Below, piece after piece: positions 36,003 to 44,164 of a DNA stretch of 64,000 nucleotides (position 1 is the stretch's first letter; each line of letters begins with the position of its first letter). Position numbers and translations under genes: made by a program. Under the pieces are notes generated by a model. It worked only from the letters and a program-made list of their open reading frames with translations. It had not been told where the DNA came from and searched no databases. Origin of the DNA: Dyella flagellata (GTDB lineage: Bacteria > Pseudomonadota > Gammaproteobacteria > Xanthomonadales > Rhodanobacteraceae); NCBI RefSeq assembly GCF_030160275.1, contig NZ_BSOA01000044.1:62001-126000 (forward strand), in the 5' to 3' direction.

Positions 36003-38048
36003 ATGACCCTTGCCCCGGCCCTCTATCCAATCACCATGCTGGCGCGCCTCGACCGCCTGATCGAGCGCGAGATACTGCGGCTTCGCGCACGCTATCAAAT
36101 GTCACTGGATGAGTTCCGCGGCTTATATATCAGTGACGCGCAGGTCGACGAGCTGATCGCGCAAGCGTATGCCAACGCGGGACTGGAAGAATGCGACGAC
36201 ATCGCAACGGATGGTGATGAAATCGTACGCGACAACGAACCGAAATGGGAGCGTTTGCGGCAGGCATTCTCGCTTGCCCCATGCGAAGAAGACCTGATTC
36301 TGATCGCGCTGGCACCCGAGTTGGATCTCAAATACGAAACGCTATACGCCTACCTCAACAACGATATTACGCGCAAATGGCCCACGACCGACCTGGCGCG
36401 ACGTCTGCTTGGCGACGCCGCCGCCGTCGAATCCGCACTGGATCGCCTGCGCCGCATCGACGTACTGCAGCTTATCGAAGTCCCCAGCAGCCGCCCCTCG
36501 CTACTCAACACCGGCTTTGCGCCCAATCCGGCTTTGGTGCGTCACCTCCTTGGCACCACTCGCAAGTCAGATGCATCTTCGACCGCGCCCCTATCCCATG
36601 ATGCTCAGCTACTGGCACGGCTAATCCAGCTGCTCGGCCCTCGATCAAACGATCCCCCGGTACTGGTTCTGCAGGCGGCAACACGCTACGAGCGCGAAAG
36701 CCTAGCGGTCGGCCTGGCCGACCGGCTTGGCCTGCCTTGGCGTTGCCTCGATCTCGCCGTTCTGCGCCGCGAGGGGCTCCCCCTGCAGAAAGCACTCAAG
36801 CAGTGTGCGTTCGAATGCCGTTTGCAAGCAACGGTGCTCTTGCTGGAAGGGCTCGAAGCGCTAGGTGAGCGCGAGATGCAAGCTCCTGCGGAACTCAACG
36901 GCTGCCTGGACCTGCCCATTTCGCCCATGCTGATTGCCGTCCATGCCCAGACACCCTGGCGCGACCTGTTGGGGCAACGGCGGGCATTGCCGCTTTGCCT
37001 GCAGGCCCCCTCATTCACCACGCGCGCCGCACTGTGGCAGCAGGCAGCTCCCACGCTGAGTACGGAAGACTGCGCCGTGCTGGCCGAGCGATTCGCCTTC
37101 AGTGCCAGGCAAATCGAAACTGCGATCGCGGACGCCGAGGATTTACGCATCCTGCACGGCCTTCCCAGCTTTGACGCCAAGCTGCTTCGCCATGCAGCAC
37201 GGCAGCAATTGCAAAGCCAGCTTGGCGCGCTGGCCAGCAAGATCGACCGTGCCTGCGACTGGAGTGATCTGGTCTTGCCCGATGACGTTCTGGAGCGCCT
37301 GCGCGAAATCGCCGCGGCGATTCGCTATCGCCATCGCGTTTACCACGAATGGGGTTTTCTCGAGCGTGACCGTGGCGGCGGCATGAGGGTGCTGTTTGCT
37401 GGCGCATCAGGAACCGGCAAGACCATGACCGCGAGCGTGATCGCGCATGAACTGGATCTTGATCTTTACCGCATCGACCTTTCCGGCATCGTCAGCAAAT
37501 ACATCGGGGATACGGAAAAAAACCTGGATCGCATATTTGACGCGGCTAGCGCCCATAACGCCGTGCTGTTTTTCGACGAGGCTGACGCGATGTTCGGCAA
37601 GCGCTCGGAAGTCAAGGATGCGCATGACCGCTACGCCAATATCGAGGTGGCCTACTTGCTTCAAAAGCTGGAGGAGCATTCCGGCGTGGTGATGCTGGCC
37701 ACCAACTTCAAGCGCAATATCGATGAAGCTTTTACCCGGCGCATGCACTATGTGGTGGATTTTCCCAAGCCCGATGCAACGCTGCGCGAACGCTTATGGC
37801 GCGGCATGTTTCCCGAGCGTGCGCCGCTACAGCCCGATGTCGACTTCGAGTTTCTGGCCCGGCAATTCGAACTTCCCGGCGGTGATATTCGTACCACGGC
37901 GCTGGATGCCGCTTTTCTGGCGGCACAGGAACAACAAGCGATAGGCATGCAGCATGTGGTCCGCGCACTGGCCCGGCAAATGGCGAAACAGGGGACAGCG
38001 CCCTCGCCGATCGACTTCAAGCAATACCACGCTTTGCTGCGGCGCTGA
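36003..38048 (+). CDS. eCIS AAA+ ATPase (Pvc15/Afp15-like)
   Basis: A 681-aa ATPase of the Cdc48/FtsH-like AAA class. The C-terminal module has Walker A GASGTGKT (467-474), Walker B VLFFDEAD (about 521-528), TNFKRNIDEAFTRR with the arginine-finger region, and PGGDIRTTALDAAFLA as the sensor-2 helix. A degenerate first AAA-like domain (about 190-370) lacks a Walker A, as in other Afp15 relatives. It is needed for assembly or cargo loading in known eCIS and is not part of the mature particle. It overlaps no gene but lies 4 bp after the unknown protein. Confidence 0.93.
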   Translation: MTLAPALYPITMLARLDRLIEREILRLRARYQMSLDEFRGLYISDAQVDELIAQAYANAGLEECDDIATDGDEIVRDNEPKWERLRQAFSLAPCEEDLILIALAPELDLKYETLYAYLNNDITRKWPTTDLARRLLGDAAAVESALDRLRRIDVLQLIEVPSSRPSLLNTGFAPNPALVRHLLGTTRKSDASSTAPLSHDAQLLARLIQLLGPRSNDPPVLVLQAATRYERESLAVGLADRLGLPWRCLDLAVLRREGLPLQKALKQCAFECRLQATVLLLEGLEALGEREMQAPAELNGCLDLPISPMLIAVHAQTPWRDLLGQRRALPLCLQAPSFTTRAALWQQAAPTLSTEDCAVLAERFAFSARQIETAIADAEDLRILHGLPSFDAKLLRHAARQQLQSQLGALASKIDRACDWSDLVLPDDVLERLREIAAAIRYRHRVYHEWGFLERDRGGGMRVLFAGASGTGKTMTASVIAHELDLDLYRIDLSGIVSKYIGDTEKNLDRIFDAASAHNAVLFFDEADAMFGKRSEVKDAHDRYANIEVAYLLQKLEEHSGVVMLATNFKRNIDEAFTRRMHYVVDFPKPDATLRERLWRGMFPERAPLQPDVDFEFLARQFELPGGDIRTTALDAAFLAAQEQQAIGMQHVVRALARQMAKQGTAPSPIDFKQYHALLRR

Positions 38049-38051
38049 ACG

Positions 38052-38111
38052 ATGGCCCTTACGACGGCGCCCATGCTCATGCCTACCAGTGCGATGCGCC
38101 TGCACCCATGA
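38052..38111 (+). other. possible 19-codon coupling mini-ORF before the giant cargo gene
   Basis: ATG 38052 starts a 19-codon frame 3 bp after the ATPase stop. It ends at TGA 38109-38111, overlapping ATG 38108 of the 1668-aa gene. This could carry ribosomes across the 59-bp gap; there is no conserved peptide and it may be chance. Confidence 0.25.
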
Positions 38112-41100
38112 GCGAGCCCGCGCGAGCAGTGCCTGCACCGAGCCCAGACGCTACACGGCCGGCCACGCGCATGCGCGCCGAGCCTGCGGCATCCGCGCCG
38201 CCTTCGCCTGCGTTGCCGAGCAGCCTGCAGCAGATCGCCGGCAACCAGACCATACAGCGCTTGCGGCAAGACATGGTGGCTGCCCTGCCGCTTGCACCAG
38301 CACCGGCTCCCCCGCCTGCCGCCACACCGCCCAATGTCGACAACGACAACACTCCGTTACCTGCCGCGGTACCGGCAGCGCAAGCTGTAGATGCCGCGAC
38401 TCCCGCGGCGGGTGCAACCGCTTCACCCACTGCCGATCCGGCCGCTGCGAGCCCATCTGGCGCGGCATTACCCGCTACACCGCAAGGCGGCACGCCAACA
38501 GCTGGCGCCGCCCTGCCCAACGCAGTAGCCGGCACTCCAAACGCAAGAGGTGCTGCGACAGCCCAAACAGGCGGTGCACCAGGAAGTGGCGCAGCAGCAC
38601 ACCCTGGCGGCACACCCGCCCACGGCAATGCGCACGGTGCAACGGGGGCTGGAGCGGGCGCGCCGGGCCAGGGTGGTGCCGCAGCAGGCGGTGCGGACAG
38701 TGGGCTGGCATCGGCCGAGATCGGTGACCTGGCGCTGATCGACGAAGAACTGGCCGAACATCAACGCTGGTCATCTGCGTCACAACGCGTGGGCGCAGCT
38801 GAATCCACACAACGTGCAGCCTTTATTGCCGAACAAGCCGGCGCCGGTTTTACCGAAGGCGTCGGCACCGGCTTTTTGATGGGCTTGGGCGTAGGTGTGG
38901 GTACGCGCGCGGCGTTACGCGGCGTGGATTACGCGATGCGTCGCTTTGGCGGGCGTATTGCAGGCGGCGCCCTGCGATTTTCGCCACTACCCGGCGTAGG
39001 CGCGATGATCGGCGGCGCTTTTGCAGCCTACGGACTTGCGACGCGCGACTGGGAGGGCACCGGTAGGCGTATCGGGCGTATCGGACAAGGCGGCTCTACT
39101 TATGAAAGGATCGCCAACACGATCGACGGCATTTCCGAAATCATCGATGTCACGACCAATATCCTGAATGTCATCGCCGGCATTTGCGGAGCGATTGCCG
39201 TGGGACTGTGGGTTTTCGCCGTCGCAACTGCCGGTGTACTGTCGCCCCTGGCCGGCATCATGACTGAAGTGGCCTTGGCGATCGGTGCGGCCACCATGAT
39301 CCTGGATGGGATCAATTCGGCGGTATTGCATCCGGTCGGGTTGGCGTTTCGCGCCTTGCATGAATTCACCACCGATGCCGATCCAACCCAAGTGGAAGCC
39401 GACGGTGCGGATCTGCAGGCTGCGGCCGCCGCATCGGGCGGCGCCTTGGGCGGCCTAGCCGGGGGCAAGCTGGCGCACGTGCGCCCAGGCAAGCCCTCGC
39501 CGCATCCCCCGCCAAGGCAGCAGGGTGATCATCCCAATCCACCAGCACGCGGTGGCCAAGGGCCGACGGTTACGGCAACACCGCCAGTCACCGATGCGGG
39601 TGAACACGCTGGACCACGTCCAGCACAAGCGCCGGATGCACCATCTCCTGCGCAGGGCTCGGGCGAACCCGTCATGCACGTGGAAGATCCCGGCAATGTG
39701 CCACCCGCCTCCGGAACCTCAGCGGCGCCCGACGCAACGCGGGTAGCGGCGACGACAGAACCCGCAGCCGCAGCAACACCAGCACCTACGGCGACGCCCG
39801 CTGCACCGGCGGCCGTACCCGCACCAGCAGCCACACCCACTTCGGCCGCCGCGCCCGCGCCAACCAGCACACCTGCGCAGGGCGTGGTGGACCGCAACTA
39901 TGGCCGCGGCGCTCCACCGCCAGGTGTTGCGCCTCCGGTAGGAACACCGGTGCCGGGTCAACCGGAGCGTGCCTTCATTCCCGCATCGCCGGAACTCAAT
40001 CGACCCTGGATGTACGACGAGCAAGTTCCCAATCGCGGCGCACTCGGACAAAACGTGCAACGCGATCACGTGATTTCGCAGCAAAAGATTCGCGATCAAA
40101 TGACTGATCCCCACGGGGTACTCAGGCGTCCTGACCTGGATTCGCTCACCGTGTTGGCGGAAACCGGAAAAGCTACTGCAACCGATCCCGCGCGACCGCA
40201 TACCCAGGCGACGTTTATCGATCCGCAAGCCGATGTACCGGAAATCCAACGCTTGCGTGGCCTAGGACGTCCGGCCAACTGGACCACCGATATCATCGAG
40301 CCCAGCCGTGATGCGCGATTGCGTTCCGGCTACGATCCGGCGTCGGTCGACGCGGTGATCCTGGATCAGACCGGACGCCTGCATGAGCAATACCGCAATA
40401 ACGAGGTGCTGGATGCATTAACCAGGCTCGAAGCTGCTGAAACCGCATCGGGACGGCGAACCACGGCAGCGCCGGATACGGATTTGGCGACCTTGCATGG
40501 CCAGCTGGATGCCGAGTTCGGCGGGACCTCACCTGCTGCTGCGCCCGCGCCTAACGCAGGCGCGCAGGCCCCAAGCGCAACCCCTGCTCCAGCTCCAGCT
40601 TCTACTCCAACTTCCGCTGCCACACCTGTTGCAGCCCCATCTCCTGCGTCATCCGCTGCGGGCCCTACGATCCCATCGGTGACGGAGCCTGTTACAGCAA
40701 GTCCCGCGCCTGTTCCGCAAGCGGGAACGCCTCCAGCGGCAGTACCACCACCTTTAGTACCGCCACAAGTCGAGATACCCAACAGTGCATCGCTGCCGCC
40801 GGAAGCTCACGCGCGTGGAGGTGTCGACGAACCGTCGCTCCGCAATCCCGCCGATAGCCAGCAAAATCCTGCCTCGCTACTCGATGAAATTCTCGCCGAG
40901 ACCGCGTCCAGACGTGAGGCAGACGGTGCCACGAGGCAGCCCAGTGGAGCTCAAATCCTCGACGAAATTCTCGACGAGAGTTCCAGGCCGTGGCATGAGG
41001 CGTCGCCTGAGGAACGCCAGCGTCGTCGGCAAATGTCAGATGACATCTTCAATATGCTCAATCGCGACGAGAGTTCCAAGCCGTGGCATGAGGCGTCTCC

Positions 41101-43114
41101 CGAGGAACGCCAGCGTCGCCAGCAAATGTCAGATGACATCTTCAATTGGCTTTCCGAGCACCGTCAATCAGGAGAAGCACCGGAGCCGCAGCACGTCGTT
41201 GAATCGCGATCCGGAAAAGACCGCTATGGCATAGCCGACGCGCAAGCCAGCAACACGCACAGCGATATTTACGATATGGCCGCGCAGCTCAGCCCCACAC
41301 GCAGCAACGAACCGCTGACGCCAGCACAGCAGGAAGAGTTCGTGCGACGCCTGGTTGAGCAATTCCATGTGCCACGCGACAAAATCAGAGTCGACAACAA
41401 CGCGCGGACGCACGTCAATGTGCAAACCGGCGTGGTGACGGTCGGTCCCAATGTCTTCCCACGCCCGGAAGGCCAACGTCCCCCCGGTTTGCGCAACCCG
41501 GCCAACGCCGCCTTGTCCGATCAGGCCGCGTTGGGGCACGAGGTCATCGGTCATCTCGAAGCCAGCCAGGCTGGCCAGACTCGATCCGACCGTTGGCATG
41601 AAGAGCTGCAAGCCAGTGCGCGAGCCGGGTTGTACACACCGGATTTGCCACCATCCGAGGTGCAACTGTTGCTGCAGGACGCCGCAGGACGGCGCCCCGT
41701 CGGTCACGACGAAACCATCTACGTGTACACCGGACGCAATGACGCCTCGGGCAGGCCATTACCGCCGCCCTCAGGTCCTGGCAGTGGCGGCCCAACGGGA
41801 CCGGTGCGTGGCGCGCGACCGCAAGACGGTCTGCCGAAGGTCATCATCGATCCCTCGTTGCTAGGCCCCACGCCAGGCAATCCGAACGCCGCACCCGCTG
41901 CCCATCCTCTCAACGCGACGCCGACGTCAACCGCCGCACCATCTTCGACGCCCCCTGCAAACGTTGCACCTACCGCCGTGCCAAGCGGCACCCAGACATC
42001 CCCAGCAACTGTTGCGCCATCTGCAGCAGTCCCCGCAAGCCCAGCGACACCGAGCGGTGCGCCATCATCTGCAACGCCCGCACAACCATCGCGTATGCCA
42101 ACTCCGCGCTTGCCACCGGCCTTGACCAGACCCCATCCTGCGCCCGGAACGGGAGGTGGCAGTGCGGGTGGCAGCGGTACGGCAAGCGGAGCCGGCGGCG
42201 CGCAAGCCCGACCACGCTCAGGCAATGCCTTCGTGCGGGGTTTTCGCGAAGGACTGGAGCCGGTGGTCATTCGCGTCAATCCCACCTATACACCACCGCC
42301 GGTAACGCCACAGCAGATCATCGATATACAAAACGAGATCCTGCAGATCCTGGCTGCACGCGCCCAGGCCGAAAACGAAGCAGCGAGGATGGCCAGGGAG
42401 CGTTCGCAGCATCAGGCAAACACCGCTCCGATCACTCGTGCAACCCAGGAGATGACCGGCGCGCAAACTGCAGTGAGCGCACATCAGGCCGCAGTGCAAC
42501 GGCGCCAGCAAGCCAACCAGGCCCAACAGCAACGCGCGCAGGCTGCCAGCAGCGCGCTGGCAGGCGCGCCCAATCGCATGGCGGGTCTTAGCGTGATTAC
42601 GATACCGCTGGGAGCGTTCCTCAATCTCACCCAGTATTCGTACCTGTTGCCCGAAGGCAGCGGCGTGCGCCGGGACATGGAAAAAATGGACCACGACAGC
42701 CGCCACCTGCTCGCCGCCTTTGGCGAAATGGAAACCAGCGTCAACACGCAAAATGCCGCCTCGCCAGGGCGTCAGCAAGCCTTGCAGGCCGACGCCGGAG
42801 CCCTTGGCACCACGGCGCAACAAGCCAATCCCTCGCGAGAAGGCTTTGTGCGCGCGGGTGCGGGCGCCACCGCATTGCAACAAGCCAACGCCAATCGCAT
42901 CGCGCATGCAGGAGCAGCGCAAGCGCAGGCCCGTGGGCAGGCGGCGGTATTGGGCAACGACGCCGAGCAGCGCCAGGCGACGGTGCAGACACTGTCTGAC
43001 ACCTTGCGTGCATGGGCACAGACACATCGTGCACAGCGGCAAGCGGCACTGCAGCAGACGGAGCAACGTATTCAGGCACAGGGAGGCCGCGTTATCGCGC
43101 GCAGCGAGGGATGA
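38108..43114 (+). CDS. giant multidomain eCIS-linked protein, putative cargo/toxin
   Basis: A 1668-aa protein. Order: short motif LQQIAGNQTIQRL (40-52); Ala/Pro/Gly-rich disorder to about 200; a helical, membrane-prone region (about 245-410, e.g. GFLMGLGVGVG and AGICGAIAVGLWVFAVATAGV); Pro/Ala linker; a globular part (about 594-815) with RDHVISQQKIRDQM, vaguely HNH-like; a 31-residue tandem duplication (about 956-1016); a domain with LGHEVIGHLEA (His1144 to His1149, HExxxH rather than HExxH); another linker; and a coiled-coil end (about 1395-1668). The GNQ motif resembles N-termini of DUF4157-type eCIS proteins, pointing to cargo. A tape-measure role is the alternative. No signal peptide. Confidence 0.7.
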   Translation: MSEPARAVPAPSPDATRPATRMRAEPAASAPPSPALPSSLQQIAGNQTIQRLRQDMVAALPLAPAPAPPPAATPPNVDNDNTPLPAAVPAAQAVDAATPAAGATASPTADPAAASPSGAALPATPQGGTPTAGAALPNAVAGTPNARGAATAQTGGAPGSGAAAHPGGTPAHGNAHGATGAGAGAPGQGGAAAGGADSGLASAEIGDLALIDEELAEHQRWSSASQRVGAAESTQRAAFIAEQAGAGFTEGVGTGFLMGLGVGVGTRAALRGVDYAMRRFGGRIAGGALRFSPLPGVGAMIGGAFAAYGLATRDWEGTGRRIGRIGQGGSTYERIANTIDGISEIIDVTTNILNVIAGICGAIAVGLWVFAVATAGVLSPLAGIMTEVALAIGAATMILDGINSAVLHPVGLAFRALHEFTTDADPTQVEADGADLQAAAAASGGALGGLAGGKLAHVRPGKPSPHPPPRQQGDHPNPPARGGQGPTVTATPPVTDAGEHAGPRPAQAPDAPSPAQGSGEPVMHVEDPGNVPPASGTSAAPDATRVAATTEPAAAATPAPTATPAAPAAVPAPAATPTSAAAPAPTSTPAQGVVDRNYGRGAPPPGVAPPVGTPVPGQPERAFIPASPELNRPWMYDEQVPNRGALGQNVQRDHVISQQKIRDQMTDPHGVLRRPDLDSLTVLAETGKATATDPARPHTQATFIDPQADVPEIQRLRGLGRPANWTTDIIEPSRDARLRSGYDPASVDAVILDQTGRLHEQYRNNEVLDALTRLEAAETASGRRTTAAPDTDLATLHGQLDAEFGGTSPAAAPAPNAGAQAPSATPAPAPASTPTSAATPVAAPSPASSAAGPTIPSVTEPVTASPAPVPQAGTPPAAVPPPLVPPQVEIPNSASLPPEAHARGGVDEPSLRNPADSQQNPASLLDEILAETASRREADGATRQPSGAQILDEILDESSRPWHEASPEERQRRRQMSDDIFNMLNRDESSKPWHEASPEERQRRQQMSDDIFNWLSEHRQSGEAPEPQHVVESRSGKDRYGIADAQASNTHSDIYDMAAQLSPTRSNEPLTPAQQEEFVRRLVEQFHVPRDKIRVDNNARTHVNVQTGVVTVGPNVFPRPEGQRPPGLRNPANAALSDQAALGHEVIGHLEASQAGQTRSDRWHEELQASARAGLYTPDLPPSEVQLLLQDAAGRRPVGHDETIYVYTGRNDASGRPLPPPSGPGSGGPTGPVRGARPQDGLPKVIIDPSLLGPTPGNPNAAPAAHPLNATPTSTAAPSSTPPANVAPTAVPSGTQTSPATVAPSAAVPASPATPSGAPSSATPAQPSRMPTPRLPPALTRPHPAPGTGGGSAGGSGTASGAGGAQARPRSGNAFVRGFREGLEPVVIRVNPTYTPPPVTPQQIIDIQNEILQILAARAQAENEAARMARERSQHQANTAPITRATQEMTGAQTAVSAHQAAVQRRQQANQAQQQRAQAASSALAGAPNRMAGLSVITIPLGAFLNLTQYSYLLPEGSGVRRDMEKMDHDSRHLLAAFGEMETSVNTQNAASPGRQQALQADAGALGTTAQQANPSREGFVRAGAGATALQQANANRIAHAGAAQAQARGQAAVLGNDAEQRQATVQTLSDTLRAWAQTHRAQRQAALQQTEQRIQAQGGRVIARSEG
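40972..41157 (+). repeat. 93-bp imperfect tandem duplication
   Basis: Two adjacent copies (starting 40972 and 41065) encode near-identical 31-residue units containing KPWHEASPEERQRR and QMSDDIFN. The copies differ at a few bases and their ends, so the duplication is fairly recent and stays in frame. Confidence 0.85.
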
Positions 43115-44154
43115 CGTCCATGCAAAGCACCGAACAACGCCTGCTGTACGCCCGCCGGCAAAAGCGGCCCGGCCCGCTCGCCGTGGCTTTGACCGAACAT
43201 GCCGATCAACTCAGCCGTCAAGGCCAGCTGAGCGAAGCACGCACGCTACTAGACGAGGCTGCCGCGCTGCATCGCCAATTGCGCCATGCGTACGACGAAG
43301 TACGTTGCCTGCACCTGGCTGCCACGTTGTCGCGCTTTGTCGGAGACCTCGACGGCTCCCGCGAACGCGCCACGCGTGCATTGCAGCAAGCACAAGCCCA
43401 TACGCCGGAAGCCGCTTCGTCGGCCGCGGAACTGGCCGAAAGCTGGAACACGTGCGGCGACGCGGAACAGTCCGCGCGGTATTGGCTCATCGCCATCGAA
43501 CATGCCGAAGCGGCAGGCGCCCTACCCGGCCCGCTCGCCGGCATGTATCGTCGATGCGCGATGTCACTCGCAGGCAGTGCGCAGTGGCATGCCGCCATGG
43601 ATGCACTCGCCAAGGCCAGGGCGCTCTATCTCGGCCAGGACGATAAGGCCAATGCGCTGCGTACGTTGATCGAAACGACCACGGCATGGGTGGCGCAAGA
43701 CAAGCTTGGCGATGCGTACCACCATTGGGACCAGTCTTGGTCCGAAGCGCAAGCCATCAGCGATTTGCCGGCCCAGGCGGACCTGCTGTTGATCCAGGCC
43801 AGTCTGCATCTGAAATCAGGCGAACACGAGGCTGCGCGAAAAACCACCGCAAAAGCGCGGCAAGCAGCGTTGGATGCAAACATGCCGGTCAACTACGTCA
43901 CCACCAGCCTGATGCTCGCCGAGCTGGCCGAACATGCACAGGACCTTGAAGCAAGCTACGCGGCACTCGCAACCGGCTGGGCTACGCTCGGCAACCTGTT
44001 GGGGCGTGAGGTCGCGGCGGAAAGTTTCCGTCCGCATCTGCAGGCACTGCGGGAACGCCTTGGCGAGGCGCGCTTCGCCGAGGTCAAACATCGCTACGAA
44101 GCGAAGCGGCGGGAGCAACGCGCCGCCGCTTCGCCCTCATCCGCCACCGACTGA
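43111..44154 (+). CDS. TPR-repeat protein linked to eCIS cargo genes
   Basis: A 347-aa all-helical protein with repeated helix pairs of tetratricopeptide type: LSRQGQLSEARTLLDEAAAL, EVRCLHLAATLSRFVGDL, AELAESWNTCGDAEQSARYW, AQWHAAMDALAKARALYL. Such proteins usually hold partner proteins. Between two giant putative cargo genes, a chaperone or loading adaptor is a sensible guess. ATG 43111 overlaps the preceding stop (ATGA); a second ATG at 43120 is possible. No signal peptide or membrane segment. Confidence 0.75.
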   Translation: MTSMQSTEQRLLYARRQKRPGPLAVALTEHADQLSRQGQLSEARTLLDEAAALHRQLRHAYDEVRCLHLAATLSRFVGDLDGSRERATRALQQAQAHTPEAASSAAELAESWNTCGDAEQSARYWLIAIEHAEAAGALPGPLAGMYRRCAMSLAGSAQWHAAMDALAKARALYLGQDDKANALRTLIETTTAWVAQDKLGDAYHHWDQSWSEAQAISDLPAQADLLLIQASLHLKSGEHEAARKTTAKARQAALDANMPVNYVTTSLMLAELAEHAQDLEASYAALATGWATLGNLLGREVAAESFRPHLQALRERLGEARFAEVKHRYEAKRREQRAAASPSSATD

Positions 44155-44164
44155 GTGGCGCATC

